Source of the DNA: CALOFP01 sp942492635
GTDB lineage: Bacteria; UBP6; UBA1177; CALOFP01
NCBI GenBank assembly: GCA_942492635.1
Contig: CALOFP010000004.1
Coordinates: forward strand, 310,001-374,000
Length of the DNA stretch: 64,000 bases
Direction of reading: 5' to 3'
Shown: piece after piece, positions 22,193 to 31,348 of the stretch
How the letters are laid out: every line of letters begins with the position of its first letter
Numbering within the stretch: position 1 is the first letter of the stretch
Notes under the pieces: generated by a model
Seen by the model: the letters and a program-made list of their open reading frames with translations, nothing else
What the model was told of the DNA's origin: nothing
Databases searched by the model: none
Made by a program: the position numbers and the translations under genes

Positions 22193-23698
22193 ATGCGAAG
22201 GCTACTTCTCCTGCTGTTTCTATTGCTTGGTGTGCTGGCTCTTCATTCTTCAGAGATAGAGCCCCTCTGTGAGGCGGTGGATTTCGAGGAGTCATGCTGG
22301 TTGAAAGAGGTGAACGGTACATGTTTTGTGTTCTACGACGAACCAAAGGAAGAAGCCTGGGTTATCTATGACGGAGAATGTGTTGATGGGAAGGCTCAAG
22401 GGACAGGCTCCTCTGTTTGGTCTAATGGCAGTAGATATGTGGGAACTTGGCTACAAGGACGGTGGCATGGAACAGGTCGCTTTGTATGGGGAGAGGGTGC
22501 GGTTTATGAGGGATCCTGGGAAGAAGGAAAGAAACATGGGAAAGGGAGTTATAAGCTGCCGAATGGAGAACTGTTCACTGGAATCTGGAAAAACGACAAA
22601 CGAAACGGCTGGGGTACAGTCATCTATGCAAATGGAGAACGGTACGAAGGTGAGTGGTACAACAACTTCAAACACGGTGAGGGTGTCTACACCTGGGCTG
22701 ATGGAGGAAAGCTGTTTCCAAGATGGGAGCTTGACGAAAAATCGAAAACATGGGTGCTCGTACGGTCAGGAGGCAGTCAATACAAGGGATCCTTCGAAAA
22801 CGGTCTGAGGCATGGAGCCGGAACGATGAAATGGATCGACGGGAGGAGATACGAAGGGGAATGGAAGAACGACCGGATGGATGGATACGGAGTTTTTGTA
22901 TATGGATATCTTGACGAATACAAAGGTGGCTGGAAGCAGGGCAAGCGTCATGGAAAGGGTGAAAGAACGCGTCCGGACGGGAGTAGATTCGAGGGAACAT
23001 TTCTAGAAGATAAACCCCAGGGCTATGGCATATATTCGACCCATGAAGGTGGTGGCAGATACGAAGGACAGTGGAAAAACGGGATGAAGCACGGAACTGG
23101 AGTGTACCACTACGCGGACGGAGGGCGCTACAGCGGTGAATGGAAACGTGATCTCAGGGACGGCAACGGAGTGATGGAGTATGCGAACGGTGATCGCTAC
23201 GAAGGTTTCTGGAAAGAGGGAATGCGGGATGGAGAAGGAGAGTTTGTTCTAAACTACGGTGAAAGTTACTCCGGCCAATGGAGGAAAGGAAAAAGAGAAG
23301 GACGAGGTGTCAGGATTCTTGTCTCCGGAGAGCGTTATGAAGGCGAGTGGGTTGGAGACGAGATGGATGGATTGGGTACATTTTTTTATGCCGACGGTGA
23401 ACGTTATACCGGTGAATGGAAAAGCGGAAATTGGGAGGGTGAAGGAGTTCTCACCTGGAGTGACGGGACACGATACATCGGAGAGACAAGAAACGGTTTT
23501 AAACACGGAAAAGGCATTCTGGTATGGCCGAACGGTCTAAGATATTCCGGCGAATGGAAGGAAGGCACTCCAGTTGGGTCTTGGACATTCTACTGGCCCG
23601 ACGGAGAGGAGACTTCCGGCGTTTGGCCGGAAAAAGGAGATAACGGAAATGATTTTTTTCCCGAGGGAGAAACTTACCCCCGAGAAATGGAAAAATGA
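22193..23698 (+). CDS. Secreted MORN-repeat protein, about 17 repeats
   Basis: A 501-residue protein made almost entirely of MORN repeats. The ATG at 22193 follows AAAGGTG; it opens a signal peptide (MRRLLLLLFLLLGVLALHSS). After a short Cys-containing head, I count about 17 units of the type YEGEWKNGMKHGTGVYHYADG, each about 23 residues. One unit near residue 165 carries an insert of about 22 residues. MORN repeats form an elongated beta solenoid and are best known from eukaryotic membrane-linked proteins; bacterial copies are common but poorly understood. No catalytic domain is attached. Expected location is the periplasm or outside. The preceding surA-like gene ends 236 bp upstream and this gene has its own promoter. 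Confidence 0.9.
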   Translation: MRRLLLLLFLLLGVLALHSSEIEPLCEAVDFEESCWLKEVNGTCFVFYDEPKEEAWVIYDGECVDGKAQGTGSSVWSNGSRYVGTWLQGRWHGTGRFVWGEGAVYEGSWEEGKKHGKGSYKLPNGELFTGIWKNDKRNGWGTVIYANGERYEGEWYNNFKHGEGVYTWADGGKLFPRWELDEKSKTWVLVRSGGSQYKGSFENGLRHGAGTMKWIDGRRYEGEWKNDRMDGYGVFVYGYLDEYKGGWKQGKRHGKGERTRPDGSRFEGTFLEDKPQGYGIYSTHEGGGRYEGQWKNGMKHGTGVYHYADGGRYSGEWKRDLRDGNGVMEYANGDRYEGFWKEGMRDGEGEFVLNYGESYSGQWRKGKREGRGVRILVSGERYEGEWVGDEMDGLGTFFYADGERYTGEWKSGNWEGEGVLTWSDGTRYIGETRNGFKHGKGILVWPNGLRYSGEWKEGTPVGSWTFYWPDGEETSGVWPEKGDNGNDFFPEGETYPREMEK

Positions 23699-23788
23699 AG
23701 TTCGATCCTTTTTCATGACTTCGCCTTTTTTGCTCTTATTCGAGGGACGGGAAAGGTTTTTCTTCCTTCCTGTAAATATCAATCAAAA

Positions 23789-23816
23789 TTGACAAATTGA
23801 TCTATTCCACTAGAAT
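23789..23816 (+). promoter_or_regulatory. Predicted promoter of YchF-like/rpiB/radical SAM operon
   Basis: TTGACA at 23789-23794, a 16 bp spacer and TAGAAT at 23811-23816, followed by an AAGGAGGAG ribosome-binding site. Confidence 0.6.
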
Positions 23817-23852
23817 CACACATGATAAATTCTTATCTCTAAGGAGGAGTAG

Positions 23853-24875
23853 ATGAAGGCAGCTTTGATAGGGGTTCCGTTTTCCGGAAAAAGTACAGTA
23901 TTTCAATCTCTTACCGGGATCGCGCCCTCCAAGAAAGAGGAGAGCATGGGAACCATAAAGGTTCCCGATAAAAGGATCGATTCTCTTGCGGAAATATACA
24001 GTCCCAAGAAGAAAACATATGCTGAGTTTATTATTTCCGATTTCAGTGTACCTGTATCGAAAGATTCCGTAATTTCATCAAAGGTGAAAAACCTGATCCA
24101 GAAATCGGATCTTCTTATTCTGACCCTCAGAAATTTCGACTCAATGATGACAGCGGACGCTAAGGATCCGGCTGTAGAATATAATAAAATTATGGACGAA
24201 CTTGTGATCAGCGATTTTATAGTCATAGAGAAACGCATCGAAAGGGAGAGGAAGGAAAAGAAGAATCCTCCGGAACTTTCCGTTCTCAAGAAGCTGTATG
24301 ACGCTCTGGAATCGGGTTCCGTTCCCAGGGAAGGAGACCTTTCGGAAGAAGAGTTTAACCTGGTATCCAACTATAACTTTCTCTCTCTCAAGAAGCGTAT
24401 CGTTCTTGTGAATCAGGAGGAAGGAAGTCAGGAAATTCCTGCATCGTTGAAGGAGGTTTTGGCGGCTCACGATACAGATTACTTCTCTGTTTCGGCAGCT
24501 CTGGAACTTGAGCTTGCCGAACTTTCTGAAGAGGAGCAGAAGGAGTTCCTGGAAGGTTATGACATGAAGGAAACAGCATGCGAAAGGTTTGTACAGAACG
24601 CATATTCTTCCCTGGGGCTCATATCTTTCCTTACCGCCGGTGAAGATGAGGTCAGAGCCTGGCCCATAAAAAAGGGAAGCAGTGCGGTCATTGCCGCAGG
24701 AAAGATCCACTCGGATATTGCAAGGGGTTTCATCAGAGCCGAGACTGTCGGATTCAACGATTTTATCGAATGCGGATCAGAGGCCGAGTGTAAGAAGAGA
24801 GGCCTGTTCAGGCTTGAAGGAAAGGAGTATACGGTTGCCGACGGTGATATTATTAACTTCAGGTTCAATGTATAG
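23853..24875 (+). CDS. YchF-like GTPase with degenerate G domain and intact TGS domain
   Basis: A 340-residue relative of the YchF/OLA1 translation-associated NTPase. The C-terminal TGS region is strongly kept: FLTAGEDEVRAWPIKKGS, AAGKIHSDIARGFIRAE and RLEGKEYTVADGDIINFRFNV. The P-loop is present as GVPFSGKST (usual GLPNVGKST). The switch motif DxAG is replaced by DFSVP, and the base-recognition NMxE motif by NQEE, so nucleotide use must differ from normal YchF. The protein is about 25 residues shorter than YchF. It heads an operon with rpiB and a radical SAM gene. A canonical ychF probably exists elsewhere, making this a paralogue. Confidence 0.8.
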   Translation: MKAALIGVPFSGKSTVFQSLTGIAPSKKEESMGTIKVPDKRIDSLAEIYSPKKKTYAEFIISDFSVPVSKDSVISSKVKNLIQKSDLLILTLRNFDSMMTADAKDPAVEYNKIMDELVISDFIVIEKRIERERKEKKNPPELSVLKKLYDALESGSVPREGDLSEEEFNLVSNYNFLSLKKRIVLVNQEEGSQEIPASLKEVLAAHDTDYFSVSAALELELAELSEEEQKEFLEGYDMKETACERFVQNAYSSLGLISFLTAGEDEVRAWPIKKGSSAVIAAGKIHSDIARGFIRAETVGFNDFIECGSEAECKKRGLFRLEGKEYTVADGDIINFRFNV

Positions 24876-24881
24876 GAGGGG

Positions 24882-25322
24882 ATGATGAAAGTTTCCATAG
24901 CTTCCGATCACGGCGGATTCGAATTGAAGGAAAAGCTTGTTGATCGACTCAAAGCTGCCGGGCACGATGTGATCGACAACGGGACTCACGACGAAGAGTC
25001 GGTTGACTATCCCGACTATGCCGAAAAGGTGGCAAGGGACATTCTTTCCGGAAAAGCCGAAAGGGGAGTTCTTGTCTGCGGAACAGGGATAGGTATTTCA
25101 ATCGCCGCCAACAAATTCAAGGGAATAAGATGTGCTCTCGTTCACCGGGAAGAGTACGCACAGCTCTGCAGGGAACACAACGACGCCAATGTAATTGCAT
25201 TCGGAGGAAGGTTTATCGAAGAGGAGGTCGCATTCAACTGTCTTGACATCTTCCTCTCCACCAAATTTGAGGCTGGTCGCCATCTTCGTCGTGTCAGTAA
25301 ACTCTACAATCTCGGAGAATGA
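24882..25322 (+). CDS. rpiB: Ribose-5-phosphate isomerase B
   Basis: A 146-residue RpiB/LacA-family isomerase that interconverts ribose-5-phosphate and ribulose-5-phosphate in the pentose phosphate pathway. It shows the phosphate-binding ASDHGG at the N-terminus, the active-site Cys in VCGTGIGISIAANK, and the EHNDANVIAFGGRFI region. A second Met directly follows the first; AGGAGGGG precedes both. The stop overlaps the next start (ATGA), so rpiB and the radical SAM gene are translationally coupled. It lies 6 bp after the YchF-like gene. Length and motifs are typical. Confidence 0.95.
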   Translation: MMKVSIASDHGGFELKEKLVDRLKAAGHDVIDNGTHDEESVDYPDYAEKVARDILSGKAERGVLVCGTGIGISIAANKFKGIRCALVHREEYAQLCREHNDANVIAFGGRFIEEEVAFNCLDIFLSTKFEAGRHLRRVSKLYNLGE

Positions 25323-26842
25323 GCTTCAGGGTACTTCTCATCTCTCCTCCGAAGTTTGACTTCTACTTTACGCCTGCCCGTCGGGAACCTCTCGGACTCT
25401 ACTACATCAGGGCGTCGATTGAGCGGATTCCCGGTGTGGAGGCGGAGATCTACGATGCCACCCTTTCGGGAAGGAAAAAACCTCAGAAAACGCCGGAATG
25501 CTTCAACCATCTCGAAGGACTCTACGGAGAAGATGTCTCGGCCTTTTCTCTTTTCGGAAGATACCAGCGGTTTGGGGACAGTTTCAAAAAGGTCGTCAAT
25601 CACGTAAAGGAGGGGAAGTACGACCTTGTCGCGGTGAGCAGTCTTTTCAGCGGTTACCACCCGGATGTAGAGGATATGCTGTCGGCAATCCGGAAGGAGT
25701 GTTCCGTTAGGACGGTCGTCGGCGGATGGGCCGTGGATGCGGGAGGCGAAGAACTTTTCAGGCGATCCCTTGCCGACTACTTTGTTTCAGGGGAGGGAGA
25801 GGTTGGATTGACCCAACTTATCGAAGCGATTCTTGGAGGAAGGACATTCTCAACGGTTTCCGGACTTTTTTACAGGGAGAACGGTACGGTGATCTGCAAT
25901 CCGCCGGAATGCGACACTCTTCCTTCCCTTGAACCGGTTCCCAGAAGGGAGGGCCGCTACCTCTTCAGGGGAAAAAGGATTGCCAAGGTGGCTGTCAGCA
26001 GGGGATGTAACCATTCCTGTGCCTTTTGCACAGTCAACCGTCGTCCCTTCAGGCTCCGCTCTCTTGAATCGATAGAGTCTGAACTTCAGATGCTTCATGA
26101 TGAGGGTGTTGAGATTGTGGATTTCGAGGACGACAACCTCTTCTTCGGCAGGAACTTCAGCGAATCTTTCCTCTCCATCCTGAAGCGTTTTAGCAGGAAG
26201 GGGCTGACCTACGCCGGAATGAACGGAATTACGGCGACGAACCTTCTTCCCTTCGCCGAGGAGGCGATAGATGCGGGCTTCTTTGAATTCAACCTCTCTC
26301 TTGTGACCACGGGAAAGGTGAAAGGGCTCAACAGACCCTTCTCTCTCGATCCCATTGAAAAGATAGCCACCATAGCCTCAGGAAGGGTCGAGACACTTGT
26401 TTTTGTTATTCTCGGACTACCTGGAACCTCTCCCGATTCGATTCTAGGGGATATCTTGAGCCTTGCCTCCCTTCCCGTGAAAATCGGTGCAAGTCCTCTT
26501 TACATGGTTCCGGGAATTACCATGTTCGACCAGATGGGCATTCCGGACGATCACAGGTTGCTCCGAGGTTCCGCTCTCTATCGTTTTGGTGAGAAATTTT
26601 CAAGATACGATGTTGTAGCTCTCTGGAAGTTTGTGCGGATGATAAACGCCCTCAAGGAGCGGGGAGATGATGTCTGTGATGATCTTGAGATGTTTCGAAA
26701 ATCTATTCGGGAAAGATTCTGGTATGTATGTAGAAGAGACGGCTCCTGGGAAAAGGGAGTCGTGCCTGTAACCGTAGATTTTCCTGGAAGTGTTCTTCTG
26801 CGTGATCTTAACGGAGCAGTCAGGAACGTTAATTTTCAATGA
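25319..26842 (+). CDS. B12-binding-domain radical SAM protein
   Basis: A 507-residue protein with the class B radical SAM layout. Residues about 1-165 form a cobalamin-binding Rossmann domain (VLLISPPKF, PLGLYYIRA, YDLVAVSSLFSGY, TVVGGWAVDAGG). The SAM domain follows with the cluster motif CNHSCAFC around residue 235, then VDFEDDNLFFGRNF and later VLGLPGTSPDSI. Such enzymes do methylations and other radical chemistry; the substrate cannot be told. The C-terminus (from about 400) has a family-specific part that I do not recognise. It overlaps rpiB by 4 bp and precedes the RelA/SpoT-like gene by 66 bp. Confidence 0.88.
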   Translation: MSFRVLLISPPKFDFYFTPARREPLGLYYIRASIERIPGVEAEIYDATLSGRKKPQKTPECFNHLEGLYGEDVSAFSLFGRYQRFGDSFKKVVNHVKEGKYDLVAVSSLFSGYHPDVEDMLSAIRKECSVRTVVGGWAVDAGGEELFRRSLADYFVSGEGEVGLTQLIEAILGGRTFSTVSGLFYRENGTVICNPPECDTLPSLEPVPRREGRYLFRGKRIAKVAVSRGCNHSCAFCTVNRRPFRLRSLESIESELQMLHDEGVEIVDFEDDNLFFGRNFSESFLSILKRFSRKGLTYAGMNGITATNLLPFAEEAIDAGFFEFNLSLVTTGKVKGLNRPFSLDPIEKIATIASGRVETLVFVILGLPGTSPDSILGDILSLASLPVKIGASPLYMVPGITMFDQMGIPDDHRLLRGSALYRFGEKFSRYDVVALWKFVRMINALKERGDDVCDDLEMFRKSIRERFWYVCRRDGSWEKGVVPVTVDFPGSVLLRDLNGAVRNVNFQ

Positions 26843-26908
26843 AAACCTTGGAATAGCATCTTTTTTTCGTAAAATCTATTTTTGAAGTGAAAAATTGAGG
26901 TTTACGAA

Positions 26909-28072
26909 ATGGGAAAAATACTGAGTGAATCTATCAGGGAGTTTCCGTACGAACTTTTCAACGTACTTCTTTCTAACCGCTCCTTCGTCGATATAAAGCG
27001 CCTTGATGTGGAAACATATGAAGATGCTCACGACTATCTCAAAAATTACGGCTACGACATGGACGACCCCCAGCAGAGAGAGCTTGTCTACTCTATTCTC
27101 AACGAGTCAAAGAGATTTATAGAGTCCTATCTTCTTGAGGATCCTACAGGAGCCGGTCCTGCACTGAAATTTCCGCTCAACATTCAGTGTGAAGACGATG
27201 CCAGAAACTTTCTCGTGATGGCATCCAACGTGGAGAGAACAATTACCCAGCGATGGGCGTGTGCGGTACTTCGTGTTGCCCATACGATCACCCATGTAGA
27301 GAACGATCTGGCAAAGAACTTTTTTCAGGGGATCAAGAAACAGATCTTTTCAAGGTTCATGGAGCATCTTAGAGTGAACGGAGAAGGCGAGTACCTTCTC
27401 GGGAGAGGAAACAGACCGCTGAAACTAAAGCTTTTTGAGATGAAAAGTGAAAAGACAAGAGAAAGTCTAATAATGAAGCTTCTTCACAAAAAAGAGAATG
27501 TGACGGCAGACGTTTTCGACAGGGTCGGCGTAAGGATAGTAACTGAGGACAAGATCGATGCAATTCTTGCGCTCAAGTATTTTTCGGAAAATCATGTGGT
27601 CTCGTTCGCGAATGTAAAGCCTTCGAGAACACGTAACAATCTGATAAACATAAAACAATTTCTGCATGGGATAGAAAAACTTTCAACCGAGGACATTTCA
27701 GGATGGAAGGAGGAGGATGTGAGAAGCTATTTAAAACCGTTTCTCGTTTTCGACAGGGAGGAGGAGAGTTCCATAACCAGGAAAATAATCAAGGAGAGCA
27801 ACCCTCACTCATCTACCCAGTACACATCGATTCAGCTGACTGCGAGACAGATGATCGTGATACAGGATCCCTTCAATTTCAACATTTCCTACCGGTTCTT
27901 CTTCCCATTTGAAATACAGATTTTGGACTGGGAAAGCTATATGGAAAGCAGGACCGGAAGGGCAAGTCACAACGAATATAAGAAGTCCCAGACAACTGCA
28001 GTCAGGAACCGGGTTCTCGGAAACGTTCTGGCATACTGCAGGCGAAAGGGGACGAACGGTCAGTGCCTCTAG
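26909..28072 (+). CDS. RelA/SpoT-like nucleotidyltransferase-fold protein (TIGR04552-like)
   Basis: A 387-residue protein without close similarity to RelA or SpoT overall, but residues about 175-360 carry the (p)ppGpp-synthetase pattern in order: EKTRESLIMKL (like the R-x-K-x-x-S-x-x-x-K stretch), DRVGVRIV at 204-211 (like D-x-x-G-x-R), QYTSIQL at 304-310 (like GYQSIH), FEIQIL at 334-339 (like EIQIRT) and SHNEYKK at 353-359 (like HWxYK). The N-terminal half is helical, with LRVAHTITHVEND at 121-133. I recall a deltaproteobacterial family (TIGR04552/TIGR04562) of this kind; that name is from memory. No HD hydrolase, TGS or ACT domain is present. It could make an alarmone or another pyrophosphorylated nucleotide, or be a toxin-like enzyme. 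Confidence 0.65.
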   Translation: MGKILSESIREFPYELFNVLLSNRSFVDIKRLDVETYEDAHDYLKNYGYDMDDPQQRELVYSILNESKRFIESYLLEDPTGAGPALKFPLNIQCEDDARNFLVMASNVERTITQRWACAVLRVAHTITHVENDLAKNFFQGIKKQIFSRFMEHLRVNGEGEYLLGRGNRPLKLKLFEMKSEKTRESLIMKLLHKKENVTADVFDRVGVRIVTEDKIDAILALKYFSENHVVSFANVKPSRTRNNLINIKQFLHGIEKLSTEDISGWKEEDVRSYLKPFLVFDREEESSITRKIIKESNPHSSTQYTSIQLTARQMIVIQDPFNFNISYRFFFPFEIQILDWESYMESRTGRASHNEYKKSQTTAVRNRVLGNVLAYCRRKGTNGQCL

Positions 28073-28368
28073 ATGGTTCCCGAAAGATAAATACCGATTG
28101 GTTTTTTATCTTTTGAGAATCTAAATCTCTCCTAACGCATCGATCTTCTTATGGATTGATTCTGAGTTTTTATATTCGAAAAGTTACTTCTTATAAAGAA
28201 CATGCCCTGGAGGAGCGGATGGGGTATCCCGGTAAAAAAGAAACAGTGAAACTGAATCGGGATCGAACGATTTAGGATGAACTATCTAACTGCTCAAGAA
28301 GAGAGGTTTTCAACGGCGAGGTTAAAAAGGACATTGCAGGATTAATACTAAAAGTGAGAGATGGGGAA
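28073..28368. other. Intergenic region, nothing recognised
   Basis: Nearly 300 bp between convergent genes. I see no gene, no RNA and no hairpin with a T-run. Confidence 0.35.
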
Positions 28369-30813
28369 CTATCCTCTTTTTCTTCGTCCCGCCCAGGCTG
28401 CTATGGCAACGGGAAAAGCGACGATGGTCATGAATGTCACGGTGATTATTCCTATGGAAGCGACCATTCCGATTGATTTCATTCCCCTGTGAATTGCAAA
28501 GGCGAGTGATGCGAAACCGACAAATGTTGTGAGAGCTGAGAAGAATATAGCCCCTCCGGTGTGTCTGAGAATGTGGGAAAGGTCTTCCTCTCTGTTTTCC
28601 TTGTACCTGTGGAAGAGATGTATGCTGCTGTCTATACCAATACCTACGACAGTCGGAACAACTATCATGTTGAATAGGTTGAAACTGATTCCGGAAACGT
28701 AGGAGACAGCAACCATTGCGAGCAGACCCGAAACAAGGGGCATGAGAATGATGCAGGAATCGCAGAATGAACGGAATGTGATGAGCAGGGTGAGAAAAAC
28801 AACGCAGAAAGCCAGAATGATGGCCTTGAAGACATCGTTGTCGAGAACTTTCTTGATGTCGGCAAGCAAAAGGTAGGTTGCTATAAATTCGTAATCCCGA
28901 AGCTTTCCCTTGATTGTACCGAAGTGCTCTTTAATCATGGAAACGGATTGAATGTTGTTTTTCTGGCCACCGACGGTAAGTTTTACGATTTTTCCGTAGG
29001 AACCGTCCTTTTCCCTCAGTTTGTCGATAATCCATTCGGGGAGTTTGTCCATCTCTATTTCATCCGTGATGGAAAGAAGAGGTAGAACTTTATCATCGAT
29101 TTTGTTTATGACTTTCTCAGGGAAAAGGTTCTTTTTTCTCTCTATAAGTCGCTTTGTTCTTTTGATCAGTCTTATTTTTTCCTTCTGATTCTCGGGGATG
29201 AAGCTGTAGATTGAAAGACAGTCCTTCGCTTTTATCGGGTATGAATCGGAGCGAATCATCTCCTTGAAAGTGTTGGTAACATCCCTGGTTTCTTCAAGGG
29301 AGTTCGTCATGACATATGCGGGAAGAGTCCGTGAGATGGTGTCTCGCTCCTCCTTGTTCATCGCCTTTCTGTAGCGGTTGATGAGTGCTGTTTCATCACT
29401 GGTCTTCGGAAAGTTGAGTTTGCTGAGGTTGTATTCGAACGGAATAAAAAATATGGATGCAAAGCTTAATAGGATTACCACAAGAATCAACGGGAAAAAC
29501 AGTTTTCTCTTTGCGAAGAGAGAGTTGAATACTTTTTCCAGGAAGGTGAGTTTTATAGTATTTATCTTAAGGCCGAAAAATTTCTCAAAAACAAAAACTA
29601 TGGATGGAAAGAACAGGACAATAGCCACAAGGGAAGTGCAGATACCTGTACCGGCGACAATACCGAAATCGGAAAACCCCTTGAATTCAATGAAAAAGAG
29701 AGAAAGGAATGCCAGAGCGGTAGTAAGGGCTCCGGCGAAAATGGAAGGGAGCGTGGTCCTGTATGTGTCGATCATCGCTTCCTCAGGCTTCAGACCTGCT
29801 TCCCGGTTTTCACCGTATCTGCTCAAAAGATGTATTCCGAAGTCTATTCCGAGTCCGTAGAGCAGCGCGAAACTGAAGGCGCTTATGATTGTGAATTCGG
29901 TTACCACAACCTGAGTGAGAGCAACTCCGGAAACCACTCCTATAGATAGGGGGAGGAGTATGATGAACAGGGATTTCAATGACCTGAAGTAGAAAATTAT
30001 CGTCAAAGCAAGAAGGGCAATGCATATTCCCAAAGTGGAAAAAACATCATTCTCGACGGCTTTCACCTCCTTCAGCCTGTTGCGGTACGAACCGCCGGCC
30101 TCGACATTGATTCCTTGCTTTTCCGGATGAAGTTTGGCAATCTCGCTGTCGATGAAGGTTACTATTTTTTTGACATCTCCGACGGCGGTTTCTCCCGTGT
30201 TCGGTCTCACTTTCATGGAGATGAATCGGCCGTTGTCGGCCTCGAAGTATCTGTTGATGTTGTACTTTTTCTTCTCTGTGTCCAGTTTGGCGATGAGGTT
30301 GTCGAGCTCTTTTTCCATTTCCGAAGAACCGGAATTTTTGTTTGAGTTTTTCTTCTCATCGGATTCGTCGTCAAGTGAAAGGGAGGTGGAAACCTGGTCG
30401 GCTATCCTTTCCCTTACTGATTTGTGGATATCCTTAATTTTGTCGAGGGATAGAAAAAGCATGGCTCTGTCTTCAAGATAGTCGATGTCTCGCTCAAGTT
30501 CCACGAAACGGATCATGGGAGAAGGTTCGATCTGTTTCTTCAATTTTTTCAGGAAAGCGATGTTCTTTTCTCTCGAGTCCGATTCGGCAACGATATCTAC
30601 CGTAGAGTAGCCCCCGACCCTCTTTTCCATGTTGAAAAGTGACTGAACAGTCTTGTTCGAACCCTTGAAAAGGGCTTTCAAGTCACTGTTGAGACGAAAG
30701 TTGCCTTTGAGAAAAAAGAGTTCTCCCAAAAAAAGAAGAATAAACAGAAGTATAATTACCGGATAAAATCTGTGGGAAAGCTTTATCAGCTTTTCGTAGT
30801 AATGTTTAAACAT
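28369..30813 (-). CDS. MMPL/RND-superfamily exporter
   Basis: An 814-residue inner-membrane protein with the two-fold RND layout. Helix 1 is at about 17-35, followed by a large periplasmic loop (about 40-255). Five helices lie at about 260-425, beginning with ICIALLALTIIFYF and including LLYGLGIDFGIHLLSRYGEN, where the Asp relays protons. Helix 7 (LFFPLILVVILLSFASIFF) opens the second half, with a second loop and the matching GIGIDSSIHLFHRYKEN. It resembles the hopanoid/lipid transporter group (HpnN, MMPL) rather than drug pumps. No membrane-fusion protein or outer-membrane channel is adjacent. Substrate is probably a lipid, but this is inference. Confidence 0.88.
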   Translation of the reverse strand: MFKHYYEKLIKLSHRFYPVIILLFILLFLGELFFLKGNFRLNSDLKALFKGSNKTVQSLFNMEKRVGGYSTVDIVAESDSREKNIAFLKKLKKQIEPSPMIRFVELERDIDYLEDRAMLFLSLDKIKDIHKSVRERIADQVSTSLSLDDESDEKKNSNKNSGSSEMEKELDNLIAKLDTEKKKYNINRYFEADNGRFISMKVRPNTGETAVGDVKKIVTFIDSEIAKLHPEKQGINVEAGGSYRNRLKEVKAVENDVFSTLGICIALLALTIIFYFRSLKSLFIILLPLSIGVVSGVALTQVVVTEFTIISAFSFALLYGLGIDFGIHLLSRYGENREAGLKPEEAMIDTYRTTLPSIFAGALTTALAFLSLFFIEFKGFSDFGIVAGTGICTSLVAIVLFFPSIVFVFEKFFGLKINTIKLTFLEKVFNSLFAKRKLFFPLILVVILLSFASIFFIPFEYNLSKLNFPKTSDETALINRYRKAMNKEERDTISRTLPAYVMTNSLEETRDVTNTFKEMIRSDSYPIKAKDCLSIYSFIPENQKEKIRLIKRTKRLIERKKNLFPEKVINKIDDKVLPLLSITDEIEMDKLPEWIIDKLREKDGSYGKIVKLTVGGQKNNIQSVSMIKEHFGTIKGKLRDYEFIATYLLLADIKKVLDNDVFKAIILAFCVVFLTLLITFRSFCDSCIILMPLVSGLLAMVAVSYVSGISFNLFNMIVVPTVVGIGIDSSIHLFHRYKENREEDLSHILRHTGGAIFFSALTTFVGFASLAFAIHRGMKSIGMVASIGIITVTFMTIVAFPVAIAAWAGRRKRG

Positions 30814-31348
30814 TGGGTACCCCGTAAAAAATGGAATTCACTGCAGGTCCTTGATGGATCATTGTATAAGATTTTGAGATCCGGGATCCTGACCACTTGC
30901 CACCGGATAATACTCCCATTACCTGTTTTTTGCAAGATGAGCTTAAAAAGTGTGTTATATAAGGGTGTTGACGCTTTTTTGAATGGGCGGTTTCATGGGT
31001 CTTGGAGGGGGCGTGGGTTTCAAATCGGAATGGATTTTTATACGGAAAAGAAAGGCAGCGAAAAAGTTTATGGTAACCGGTCCTGTTATATAAATCATTG
31101 AGAATCGAAAAGTTATCTTCTTAACCACCCGACCTCTCCATTGAACGGGAGTTGAAAACGACCTTGTTATAACAGTGGATATAAAAAGACCTTTAGGAAA
31201 TGATTGGAGGAAAAAATCGAAGAGTATGGATTATTAAGATGAAGGATAGCTGATTTTCATGTGAACAAATGTGATATCATATATCAATCGGGAAGGTGAA
31301 TAAAAACGAATGTCGTATCCCGGAGAGATCCTTTTCAGGGAGGTGCTC
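30814..31348. other. Long intergenic region with repeated AT-rich decamer
   Basis: About 530 bp between the divergent exporter and gdhA genes. TGTTATATAA occurs exactly at 30953-30962 and 31084-31093, and the perfect palindrome TGTTATAACA at 31165-31174. These may be regulator-binding sites for gdhA. I could not fix a convincing gdhA promoter, and no RNA gene is recognisable. Confidence 0.4.
30907..30935 (-). promoter_or_regulatory. Predicted promoter of MMPL exporter
   Basis: Minus strand TTGCAA (30935-30930), a 17 bp spacer and TATTAT (30912-30907), about 95 nt before the ATG. Confidence 0.4.

Noticed and set aside
22300..23650. Repeated DNA pattern that could be taken for a repeat array or CRISPR
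   Set aside because: It is coding for MORN repeats; units are degenerate and lack spacers.
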